Shown one piece after another: positions 37,796-51,547 of a stretch of 64,000 nt of DNA. The stretch covers positions 62,001 through 126,000 of the forward strand of contig MZZL01000379.1 in assembly GCA_002749535.1 (NCBI GenBank), in the 5' to 3' direction. A model generated the notes under the pieces. That model did not search any database and was not told the origin of the DNA. It saw only the letters and a list, made by a program, of their open reading frames with translations. The position numbers and the translations under genes are program-made. Source of the stretch: Apophysomyces variabilis (taxonomy: Eukaryota > Mucoromycota > Mucoromycetes > Mucorales > Mucoraceae). How positions within the stretch are numbered: the first letter of the stretch is position 1; the number at the start of each line of letters is the position of its first letter.

Positions 37796-38870
37796 TATCC
37801 AATGTATTTCATATACGAATCCATGTCATTGTCACCATTCAAACTGTTCTCCCGATATCCGCCTTCCTAATCATGATAATTCCTCGAAATTAAACAGGCT
37901 CATGCATTTTTGGCCACGCAGTAACAAGGTCGAGTCTGTAAACGGGTACTCCGTACCTTCTTCCCCACAGCAGCCTATCAATCCGTCACACGTTTACTGT
38001 ATGCTTAACCGGGAAGCAGTGGAATCTAGTTCATCTTATTGGAGCAGTAACAACACCCACAGCTTAGATATTCCCCAGGGTGGTCATAGCAGGAACACGT
38101 GGCAGGGCTCACCCCTGATGCACCCTTACGTTCATATGTCTCCTCCCTCACCTACTCCTCCGTCTCCAGTATCTTACTGCAGGCATCCGCCGCAAGCGCC
38201 TCACCACCAAAATGCCCCGGGATCCAGTCAACGCTTGTCTTCCTGGTTGCCTGGACTTTTCCACTTTAAACAACCAAAGGTAATTGATTGATACATATAT
38301 ACATTCACACATATGCTACATTGTAGATTTGTTCGATTGATTGTCCTGCTAGAGACGAACGTGAAGCTGTGTGCAAAATAGCTTTTGTTCTGCAAGAAGT
38401 GAGTATATTGCCTTTTTCCTTCCTCAGCTTCTCAAAGTCACTATATCTTCTCCATTCTGATGTCATACCTACTTTTTCAACAGTGTATGGAAGGGTCTAT
38501 TGTGGAACGAAAAGATCATTACGGTCACATAAGAAGAAAGGGTGAAATGAAGTTTATGACTGGTAAATGGCAAGAAGACGTTCTGTTTTCAGATGATTTA
38601 TAGAACGACTTGTTCTGTTTAGTCAACAAACCCGTTTTATTACGCTTCAAGCTGGAGTTTGGCCCTCATCAAGTTCTAAATAGAACATGTATCATACGAG
38701 CGAACTTTATCCAACAACAAGGTACAACCGTTTTGAGACTAAACACGAGGTACTTATCTTTTGCTAATCGGTACGATTTAGGGGATGCCATGGCCTTGAC
38801 GGCTGCTGTTAAAATGATAGAAGAAGCAATCCACGCATACGAGCAAGGTGCAGATTACTTTCTTTGCTAA
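35437..38870 (+). CDS. Ser/Thr kinase of the Nim1/Gin4/Hsl1-BRSK (SAD) group
   Basis: Snf1-related kinase; fungal members link cell shape or septins to Wee1/CDK control. Model: join(35437..35626,35680..35872,35925..36065,36117..36233,36279..36312,36363..36479,36539..36637,36705..36907,36953..37041,37098..37461,37514..38279,38327..38398,38484..38562,38623..38721,38782..38870), 883 aa, 15 exons, frame exact. Kinase domain about 49-310: [78 protein letters not shown]-like segment follows ([15 protein letters not shown]). The middle is Pro/Ser/Gln-rich with a CAA-coded polyglutamine. The C-terminal 120 residues resemble a KA1 membrane-binding domain (RFKLEFG, then [17 protein letters not shown]). 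The donor at 36480 is GTCCGT, a poor match. Confidence 0.88.
37749..37794 (+). repeat. CAG/CAA trinucleotide repeat coding polyglutamine
   Basis: Three CAG codons followed by a run of CAA codons, giving about 15 glutamines inside the kinase linker. Such tracts vary in length between strains. Seen directly. Confidence 0.9.
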
Positions 38871-39128
38871 CAAGCTAGACTCTGCGTTATACCAAGTCTT
38901 AAGTGCTATAAAGCCGAATAAATTGAATTGGCCCGCTAAAATGAACGCTGATTGAATAAGTCTCTGCAAACTCTGCACCAAAAGAGAGACTGACTCTTCG
39001 GCCCTTTTATATTTACTCAAATGATTTAGCGAAAAGCAAACGATGCGTTCTAGAATAGAATGGTCTGAAATAAAACATGTATTCACAGCATATACAACAG
39101 GCGGGGAGATGTGGAGGAAAAGATATGG

Positions 39129-40760
39129 TCAGTTCATGTTCTCGATAATGCTACAAAGGGTTGATTTATCTAATGGTATGTAAAACACCTCTGTACCGTC
39201 TACCAGGCGTTTTGAATTGATAATTTTGTGATCACGGAATTCGGTAAGCTGTGACCGCAACGCCAAATCAGTGGATACGTAGAATTGCTCGCGGCAAAGT
39301 TGATAATACCGATGGTAAGAAAGTCCAGTAGATTCATTTCCACGCCCATGTTCGTTACCCGACATCTCCATTTCAATCAATTGATTTTCCGCCAGTATGC
39401 GGAACACTCCACGAGCATTGCTTGTCAAAGAGGCTAAGACGTAGCGTACACCACGAGCACCACCAACTTCACCTGTGCGAGTCAACAACGAGTTCTCGAA
39501 ACTGGTTTCTACGATATAGTCGTCAAATGTAGTAGCATCATGCCAAATCCAATTGAATCGGCTCGCTTTGACGTTATCCCACAAAAGCCCACTGTTGATA
39601 TGGTCTACAGATCCAATGACATGAATGTTGGGTGCATTGGCTAGTATAGACAAGGCGGTTTGGGTCCGTTCATTGCGAAGGTTCATTCCATCAATGTTAT
39701 GAATAGCCAAATAGAGACGATCAAACTTCCGATCCTCCCTTGAGAAATAATCGCATACTAACGCCACTTGGTCCTGAATTTGCCCAGTCGCAGTAAGATC
39801 TAAAGCATGCACTAATATCTTGATTAGAATGTCTTTGATGGTGATAGTGGGGAAAAAGCCGTTGATAACAACAACAGGTCCATCTGTTAACATCGTTTGC
39901 ACAAAGCTGTTCAGCAAGCGTCGTTTAGATCCAAAACCGTAGAACAATAAGTTAAATCCAGCATGCATCTCAAAAAACCACTGTGAGAAATGCTGTTCAT
40001 GCATCATTTGAAGCGTGTCAATATCGTTCTTATGTTTTTTCGGTGCTGCTGCCAATATGTCGTGAAACTCTTTCGGTTCCAACACTGCGAGCTTTGAAAG
40101 GGTATTATTTGATGTCTTAGAAGACCCGTGTAAATCCTGAAAATATCGTTCGTAGCCTTCTTTTTCCTCCACCTCTCGTTCTTCTCCATCATCGTCGTCG
40201 TCATCGCTTATTTGATCGTCATCCTCTTCATCTTCGCTTTGTTGATTATCGTTCAGTAATTCTACTTGTCGCTCAATCCGCCGCCGTTTAGCGTGATCCA
40301 TTGAAGATTTATCCGAATGATGGTCTTTCTTTTTCGATCGCTTTCGCTTTCTTGGAGTTTCTGCTTTTTCCCTTTCGTCCGGTTCCTGTGTATCCTCCAT
40401 TGCTTTCTTCATCATGGACCCTTTTTTGGACGTAAAACCGAACATAACTTTGCCGCTTAGGTCTTTATTTTCTTTATCAGCAGTGTCGTCATCATCGAGT
40501 TCACCGCCATGAATGTCTTTCCGAAGCAATATTGCATCGTCTGTATCTGTATCGCCTGTCTTTTTGGTCTCATTCTGTGTTTTCTTATTGTCCACTGTCA
40601 GTCCAAGGTCCGCGATCATCTCTACGCCTGTTCTCCTCGTCTTCCGTTGTCTTATTTTACGCTGCTTTGCAAGCGCTTGCTCTGCTTGTGACGTTGCCGA
40701 GTCAACTATACTAACAATGTGCGTCGGAATTTCTCTATCGTCTTCAACTTTTATCTTCAT
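39129..40760 (-). CDS. ORC2: origin recognition complex subunit 2
   Basis: Subunit of ORC, which loads MCM helicase at replication origins. Intronless, 543 aa from the first in-frame ATG at 40760 (upstream in-frame codons to 40787 hold no ATG). The N-terminal 200 residues are charged: Lys/Arg-rich (RKRKRSKKK) then acidic (EDEEDDDQISDDDDDDGEE). The conserved core begins at YERYFQDLHGSSKTSNNTLS and includes FYGFGSKRRLLNSF, VVVINGFFPTI, LYLAIHNIDGMNLR, ASRFNWIWHDATTFDDY and a winged-helix C-terminus (GLSYHRYYQLCREQFYVSTD), all typical of ORC2. Lack of introns is unusual here: nearly all its neighbours have several. Confidence 0.95.
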   Translation of the reverse strand: MKIKVEDDREIPTHIVSIVDSATSQAEQALAKQRKIRQRKTRRTGVEMIADLGLTVDNKKTQNETKKTGDTDTDDAILLRKDIHGGELDDDDTADKENKDLSGKVMFGFTSKKGSMMKKAMEDTQEPDEREKAETPRKRKRSKKKDHHSDKSSMDHAKRRRIERQVELLNDNQQSEDEEDDDQISDDDDDDGEEREVEEKEGYERYFQDLHGSSKTSNNTLSKLAVLEPKEFHDILAAAPKKHKNDIDTLQMMHEQHFSQWFFEMHAGFNLLFYGFGSKRRLLNSFVQTMLTDGPVVVINGFFPTITIKDILIKILVHALDLTATGQIQDQVALVCDYFSREDRKFDRLYLAIHNIDGMNLRNERTQTALSILANAPNIHVIGSVDHINSGLLWDNVKASRFNWIWHDATTFDDYIVETSFENSLLTRTGEVGGARGVRYVLASLTSNARGVFRILAENQLIEMEMSGNEHGRGNESTGLSYHRYYQLCREQFYVSTDLALRSQLTEFRDHKIINSKRLVDGTEVFYIPLDKSTLCSIIENMN

Positions 40761-41209
40761 GTTGGAATGCTCTTTAGGAATTCGCACTGTTGCTGGCAGC
40801 CATGATGCTTAAATGCGCCAATTGTAAACTGAAGTGGCTTAGCTAGGTGGCATCAAAGCATGATCGCTTCCTCGACATATAACTGTTTGTTGCATAACAA
40901 TTGGCGTTAATTGACAAAACAAAATTCGCGGCATGTGGAAATAATATATATAAGAGTATTGTGTACACATTGCTTCCCTAGGATAATGGTTTCTTATTTA
41001 TCCTGATGATATACAATCGGCATCTGCCTCGATATAAGTTGGTCAATACCATGCTGACGTGCTTGCTATTCAAGCAACGAAGAATGACAAGTGTACAAGT
41101 CGCTCACAGTGATACTAAAGATCGCAAAGTGCTAGTTTACAGTAAGGTAGCAATTGTCTATGCAACAATGTTTTTAGATTTATTTTATGCCTTATTATAT
41201 GTGCTATTG
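40761..41209. other. intergenic spacer
   Basis: Short A+T-rich spacer between the ORC2 start and the Prp2/DHX16 stop, both on the minus strand. A plus-strand ORF across 41006..41278 overlaps the last Prp2 exon in antisense and is not considered a gene. Confidence 0.6.
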
Positions 41210-44813
<3,604 letters not shown>

Positions 44814-44968
44814 ACGTTATTTGATCGTAAATGGGAAGGAGAGGGAAAGGACAGGGAATTTGACCTCTTTGGAGGCACCCGTGACTTGAGAGTGTGCGGA
44901 TTTTAAAATCGGCTCTGCCAATGCAAAAAGTGGTTTGCCAAGAAGCTTTTCTGCACACAAGGCTCGAC
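44814..44968. promoter_or_regulatory. divergent promoter between PRP2 and VPS27
   Basis: Only 155 bp lie between the two start codons, so the genes must share a bidirectional promoter. No TATA box seen. Confidence 0.55.
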
Positions 44969-46954
44969 ATGGTTTCTTTATGGTGGAGTCAAACCGTTCT
45001 CAATGAACAAATCGGTAGGCATAGAAATAGCTTCCTTGCCAAAGAGATTGCTAAACCTCACTTTTTCTAGAAAAAGCAACCTCAGAACTACTTCCTGCAG
45101 GTCAAGAAGATCTTTCTCTTCATTTAGAAATAAGTGATCAGATACGAAGCAAAAAGGTTAATGCCAAGGATGCTATGCGAGCATTGAAGAAACGACTGCT
45201 CCATAAGAATCCTAACGTTCAGCTTTTGGCCATTTCGGTGAATACATATGGTTCCTGAAAATGCCAATGTCTGACAAATAGGAATAGCTAGTGGACACTT
45301 GCGTTAAGAATGGAGGAAATGCATTTGTACGAGAAATTTCTAGTCAGGAGTTTATGGATGAAATCGTGTCCCTTATAAGATCTCCGGTAGGGTAGCTGGT
45401 GGTTCATCCTATATATACCTTACGGGGTTTGAACAATAGACAAGCAACACGGATGTGAAAAATAAGGCACTATTAGTTATCCAAACATGGGGTATAGCAG
45501 CAAAAGGCAAACATGAGATCAATCGCATGACAGAAGTCTACGATCTGCTGAAGATGGAAGGTCAACCCTTCCCGGACATCAAGGAATCCATTAACCCGAT
45601 ATTTTTGGAAACTTCAGCTGTGCGGTATATTATTGTTATCAAAATCTGGCTACTAACAGACAAACTCGTGTAGGCACCAGAATGGACAGATTCAGATGTT
45701 TGCGAACGTTGTCGCGTAGCATTTACTCTAACAAACCGCAAGGTGCGATTCGCCGCTCCTGACAAATACTGAGTATGCTTAATGTCTTGTGTTTTTGTAC
45801 GTAGCATCATTGTCGCCAATGTGGAGGAACGTTCTGTCAGCTTTGTTCTTCTAAAAACCTACCGTTACCTCATCTTGCAATTAACGAGGCAGTTCGTGTG
45901 TGTGATGGATGCTATACCAAACTGAACACAGAAAAAGTAAAGAGCAAAACTCAGCTATCCAATCGCTCAGATTCATCGAATACAACATCCGATACCAACC
46001 GAATCGCAGCAGAGGACGAGCAGTATGATGACGATATGAAGAAGGTTATTGAACTGTCGTTGAGAGAGGCTGAGCAGACAAAAAGGGCATCTAGAGATAC
46101 GGTAGGCCAAGGATCCACCTCTGTACATGATAGGCTTACTTGTCGTAGCCACAGGGAACGGATAATGGCGATTTGATTGCCGCAAATGCTGACCTGGCTG
46201 CTGCTATAGCCGCATCTCTGCGAGAGATGGAAATTGCGACGCCACCACCAACTAGTGGTTACGAATCGAAACATACGATTGATGAAAATGACGTATCTCC
46301 GGTTGAAAAAGAAAAGATAGAATTATTCTCAACATTGATGGAACGTGCTTATGTCGCGGGGACTGATATTAGGAGTGATTTACATATCCAAAATTTGCAC
46401 AAACAAGTTGACAGCCTGCAATCGAAACTTGTGACTAATTTGGATAAAACGATCCGTAAACATTGTAGGTTTAACGGAAAAGCTCATGTATGTCTCTAAT
46501 GTTTCGTTTACCAGTGGCATTGGTTGAAATCCACCGAAAGTTAGACTCAGCAGTGAGAACGTTCGATCGCATATTGGAGGAGCGCATTGCCGGAGCATAT
46601 AATCGTACCCAGCAAGTGAGCACGCCGTTGGCCACGGATGTCTCTCGGTCCGTATATCCTAATGTTCCCGCGGAGAATCAGAATAATGCCAACTCGTTAG
46701 CATATCCAGACCTCCATACAGAAGCATTTGTTGGTACCGCGCCTCCGATTGAGCAGTTACATCACGGCGATTACCCTGCTAAACCTGTTGGGAGGCCTGA
46801 TTTTGGAGTGTCACAAGCCTATGCTCTTCCAGACATTCAGCCGTATATTTCAACCTCGCAAGCACAATCGGCAGGATTTCAAAGTCATTCACAGCCAGCT
46901 GCCCATCAATGTCACCCATCAAGCGCAGATGTTGCCCCGCTTATTGATCTTTAA
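44969..46954 (+). CDS. VPS27: ESCRT-0 subunit Vps27/Hrs
   Basis: Captures ubiquitinated cargo on endosomes and recruits ESCRT-I. Model: join(44969..45014,45071..45237,45288..45386,45440..45619,45674..45742,45805..46101,46155..46464,46515..46954), 535 aa, frame exact. VHS domain 1-150 ([35 protein letters not shown]). FYVE finger about 165-230 with [20 protein letters not shown] and VRVCDGC, all zinc cysteines present. Two ubiquitin-interacting motifs: [14 protein letters not shown] (about 265) and [14 protein letters not shown] (about 296). A GAT-like helical region follows. The C-terminus is Pro/Gln/Ser-rich and ends in PLIDL, a clathrin box. A PSDP/PTAP-type ESCRT-I motif was not seen. Confidence 0.94.
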
Positions 46955-47639
46955 TTAATTTTAATTGAATATAGGATACGTTTAAACGGATGATCGCTTG
47001 CTATCTGTATGTCTAGCCAGTTAATGTATCTGGTAGTTAATAAACAACATGTATTACCATGCCATATCTGGTTGGCATTGGTCTACAAGAAAGCAGGATG
47101 AATAAAGAAAATGATACCTTTCTGTCTTGCAAATGGCAAATACAGGTTAGTCACTTTATTTGACCATATAACATTATTTCGCAGAAAATAATTTCGCAAA
47201 CTACGAAAATCAAAGTCGCAGTCCATTGCAATTGAAATTTATATATGCACCTGGCATTCGCTTGGCGGAGAGATGGGTATGGCGTCGACAGTTTTCAGAC
47301 AGATATGTAACAATGATCAATTCAAATCTCTTATAACACGACGATTAATATGATTTGTTAGCGTCAAGCTCAGTTTCCAAAATGCGCCAAGTGAATTTGC
47401 TAGATACAACTTTAATTTTTAGAAATAAAGTACAAGGTTGAAAATGTATGCGTTATACGTGTGCATTTGCTTGTATCCGTTTTAATCGTTTCGTCTGCTG
47501 CATGAAAGGGTAGTAACCGATCCCCATGGGATTTCGGAAAGGGCGCTGGGTCTCAGGGCATTAGCGGTCACGTTAATGTGACTGACCCTTTAATGTTGTT
47601 TTTTCCTCGCACCTTGCATTTCACCAAGCTACGAAAACT
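46955..47639. other. intergenic region with repeat copy, PHB1 upstream
   Basis: 3' flank of VPS27 followed by a 209-bp repeat copy (separate entry) and about 200 bp of PHB1 promoter/5' leader ending in CTACGAAAACTATGG. Confidence 0.6.
47229..47437 (+). repeat. dispersed 209-bp repeat, copy A
   Basis: About 90 percent identical (by eye, roughly 19 differences) to the reverse complement of 56802-57009. The match starts sharply at CAATTGAAATTT and stops at AAATAAAGTACAA. It ends about 200 bp upstream of the PHB1 start codon. It has stops in all frames beyond about 35 codons. No terminal inverted repeats and no clear target-site duplication. Confidence 0.9.
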
Positions 47640-48621
47640 ATGGCTGCTATACTCGAGAAGGTTGCGAAGTGGGCGATTCCGGTTGGTCTTGCCGTTGGTG
47701 GCATTCAATCGGCCATGTACGATGGTAAGCTTTGGAAAATGAATGTCACTTCTCATTGTACTTACGCTTCTTGCAGTTCAGGGCGGTTACCGTGCAGTCA
47801 TTTTCGACCGTATCCAGGGTGTGAAGACCGAGTCTGTGGGTGAAGGTACCCATTTCCTGATCCCCTGGCTCCAGCGTGCAATCCAGTTTGACGTTCGCAC
47901 CAAGCCCCGCAATATCTCCACTACCACAGGTTCCAAGGATATGCAAATGGTTTCCTTGACTCTTCGTGTCCTTCATCGCCCTGAGCTCAAAGAGCTTTCC
48001 AGCATTTATCAAAATCTTGGCTTGGATTACGATGAGAGAGTTTTGCCCTCTATTGGTAACGAAGTCCTGAAGGCTATTGTCGCCCAATTCGACGCCAGTG
48101 AGTTGATTACCCAACGTGAGGTTGTCTCAGCAAAGATCCGTGAGGAATTGTATAAGCGTGCAAGAGAATTCAAGATCTCATTGGAGGATGTCTCTATTGT
48201 GAGTACTGGAAATTAGTTTGATCATTCGATATTAAGCGCTTGCGTTGTAGACCCACATGACCTTCGGTAAGGAATTTACGAACGCTGTCGAACAGAAGCA
48301 GATTGCCCAACAGGAAGCCGAACGTGCCAAGTTCATCGTTGAACGTGCTGAGCAGGAAAAGCAAGCTGCCATTATCCGTGCTGAGGGTGATGCTCAGGCT
48401 GCCGAGATGATTTCCCAGGCCCTTGAAAAGGCTGGCGAAGGGTAAGTAAATTGCTGAAGGTTTCATCTCCTGGTATTAACACTGCATATAGTCTTGTTGC
48501 ATTCAGAAAGATCGAAGCATCAAAGGACATTGCACAGACCTTGTCTAACTCGCGCAACGTTACTTATCTTCCCAGCAACAAGGAGGGCAATGGCAACCTC
48601 CTCCTTAACGTCCCTGTTTAA
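47640..48621 (+). CDS. PHB1: prohibitin 1
   Basis: Forms ring complexes with prohibitin 2 in the mitochondrial inner membrane and acts as a scaffold for proteases and respiratory assembly. Model: join(47640..47724,47777..48198,48251..48441,48492..48621), 275 aa, frame exact. N-terminal hydrophobic anchor ([17 protein letters not shown]), then the SPFH/PHB domain ([44 protein letters not shown]) and a C-terminal coiled coil rich in Glu/Gln/Ala ([20 protein letters not shown]). The length equals that of yeast and human PHB1 to within a few residues. Confidence 0.96.
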
Positions 48622-48818
48622 ACTATCCGTTCGAAAAAGAAATATAATATAAATAAAGGTGTACATTTAGAATGCCGTAATATTATGACGGCAGTATCCT
48701 GGTTAAATGGTACTTGTTGGCCGTGATATTACTGATTTATGGAAGCTAATGTAAAATCTGATCGTTAATTTTCGTATGCATTTCTAAAACAGCGGATATG
48801 ATTTGTCGGTAGTCTGTG

Positions 48819-50211
48819 CTATGTTTCTACTATCAAAGGTGCATCTTCATCATCCTCCTCTTCTTCTTCGTTGTGCTGAACATTCCACTTAAATTTGGTT
48901 GCAAGGAATAGTTCAAGTTCCTTTAACCTGGAAACCAATGCTTGGTTTGATTGAGGGATGTTGTCACCTAAAGTCTGTAATATAATGAATTTGGTCAGTT
49001 ATCACACTTGGATCCTTTCATTATATCTCACCTTAAGTACAGTGGCAAGGAAATTATTTTCAGTTAAAATATCATGGAAAAAATCTTCTGGGCATTCATC
49101 TAGCTGACACTCCAACGTTTCTATTGTCCATCACACATTAAAAACAGGCAAAGCAAGCGCAAGTACTCACCAATAAAATCAATAAATAATGATGGTTTGT
49201 TGACGATCAGTGACTGGCAGCAGCATAATAATTGAACCAGCTGCTTCCACTGATTAAATCCTGAAAAATTCTGTGCCATCAGCAGACAGACGAACGCCAA
49301 CTGTAATTCTCCTAGCATGAGTTTATGATCTACATCAAAAGACAATTAGAAAAGATGTCTGATATTCTAAAGTGGTACCATTGCGATATACACGAGTAAG
49401 CAGATCTTGAGCTAGCCATGATTTATCTAAACTCCACCGAGTTATATCCTCTCCTGTGGCTCCTTTCGGAAATGACTGCCGCAGATCAAAAGCTGTAAAT
49501 TCCATGCCTTCTTCTTTTTCGATATGACGGCCGGCTCGTTTATCTTTAAGTGATAATGTGCTTTCGTCAATGGCTTTGGATGGAAGATGCGATACTCTGC
49601 CGTTATTAGGAAGAATCCTTCGAACAAGCCCAGGTGTGATGTAGTTGGTCAGCTTTCTCCACCGTTCATAGTATGTTGCCGGCACCAGCGGGTAAGGGCC
49701 CATGTTACGATCAAAATCTCGAATATCTTTGAAAATAAGTCAGTAAGTATATGCTTCATGAGACAAGCATATAATACTCAACTAATTCGATAACGTTCTA
49801 CCTGATCAGGATCCAGCTCCGATTCGTCTCGCAAATCTTCGGTTTGCGGGTTCCATTCTCGAACAGTGACCTGCGCGCCAATTAACTATATAGCTGACGT
49901 CAAAGCGTACCGTTTAACCATACCTCCTTTGACTCGAAATATTTAAAGAATCCCGTGCGTATTCCTTGAATACCCTCTTTGCTTGTTGCACTAGAATCTC
50001 CGTCGATTAGAAAACTATTCACGCACAAGTTGAGAAACGCGTACGAGAAATAGACAAAGTGTAATCCTGGAGGAATCAGTTTGATGCCTTTGAACAGAGG
50101 GCCGATCGTCCAAGCATTATAATCAATGCCAAATTCGAGATTCGGAGGGGCGTCTAGAAAAAGAAGACATGCACCTTGTTCAAACAATGCGTTGGCTGTT
50201 TCTTGATCCAT
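48819..50211 (-). CDS. AAR2: U5 snRNP assembly factor Aar2
   Basis: Binds Prp8 in the cytoplasm and holds the U5 snRNP precursor before Brr2 joins. Model: complement(join(48819..48974,49032..49120,49171..49329,49379..49726,49783..49870,49924..49990,50045..50211)), 357 aa, frame exact. Conserved text: FEQGACLLFLDAPPNLEFGI, DYNAWTIGPLFKGIKLIPPG, HFVYFSATSKEG (across an intron), GIRTGFFKYFESKEVTVREW, IRDFDRNMGPYPL and LMLGELQLAFVCLLMAQNF, with an acidic C-terminal tail (EEEEEDDEDAP). The start ATG (MDQETANALF) fits family members. Length matches family (about 350-380). Confidence 0.93.
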
Positions 50212-51547
50212 GGGCAAACGAAAACGCTTGTAGACAAATATTACGGGAATTGATAAACTCCGCGCAGCTTTAACTTGGAACTCTTCCTGCAAATTGACCA
50301 CTCAGAGAAGAGACCATGCACAATATACATTTAACACTGTTAGCACACCACTGCCAGAATCCTTGAAATATTCAAGCTGCTCAATATCTACATCGTAAAT
50401 AAATACGCTAAAATTTGGCCTAACTAATGGTGACAGACACTCATAAAATGGTGATAGTTATTGTATGTAAATCACTATAACTAAGTGCGTCTAACTTGGT
50501 AATACAGCATAACAGTATGCGAGAAAGGACTACACATAGTTGGGAGATTTTTTTGGTATATGTCTATAGGCTTCGCTTTTTGCTATGGGTGAAAATAGCA
50601 TGTTTTTGATCGTAAAGCTGCGCAACTTGCAGAGTCTCGCTGTGGGTTACTGCATGGAAGTTGCTACCTAATAGTTGGTAATGGGGCAGTAAACTTATGG
50701 AAGCGGCGGACAATCCATTGTGTACGCCCAGCATGCCTGTTGATCATCGGCTTACGGTCAAATCTGAACAATGTTTTTTTTCGTTAGAATTGGACTATAA
50801 AAGGAGTAAACAATAGAAAAACAATGCTGATATACAGTAAATCAAGGTGCATCATTCCTTACTGTTATTTATTCATACATCTCTGTTTCTATCCGATGAA
50901 CATTACCGTGAGAACCATCCAAGTCAGTTGCACAATGGCGCTGCGGACCTCGGCCCTCGGACTAAACAATCAAGCAACGTTTAATGATTGATTGACATCC
51001 TATTTAGTATGTATTCCCACTAAGTTGCTCTACTCATGCGGAGATCGTATTTTCCTCGTCCGGAATGGAAAGAGAGGAACATGCCGTCTTAGCCGCCAGC
51101 ACTAAAATAATCTCCCATAGAGTAAACATTTATCATGCGTGCGATGTCGACATATCATGACTTCTGTTTACGTTTTAGGTCTACAGGATGAAAACATGGA
51201 GCGCCAATAGCAATGGGACGTTTTCCTCGAAAGATCTAGAATCAAACGGGTTGTTGTTTTATTGTTGCTGCCAGAATCTAATCAAGTGACCGAGCCATGG
51301 CTGAGACGGTATGCTTAATGCGCGATGGTCGAGATGTTTTGAGACAAAAGATATGTCGGCGTAAAAATTCCATACAGGTTATTCATAGGATGGATGACGT
51401 AAGTATTCAGAATTGTGATGATATTCATCGAGGACCTCGTTATAGATCAGTTTAGCTTTATCGGTCAGCGTAGAAAGCTGAAAGTGAGGGTTATCTCTGA
51501 CAATCGCTTGAAAGTCAAAAGAAATGTTGTGCATCGTTACTGTGCAC
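50212..51547. other. 1.3-kb intergenic stretch, no gene seen
   Basis: A+T-rich spacer between the AAR2 start and the alkaline phosphatase stop (both minus strand). Only short ORFs; no recognisable RNA gene or repeat. Confidence 0.55.
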
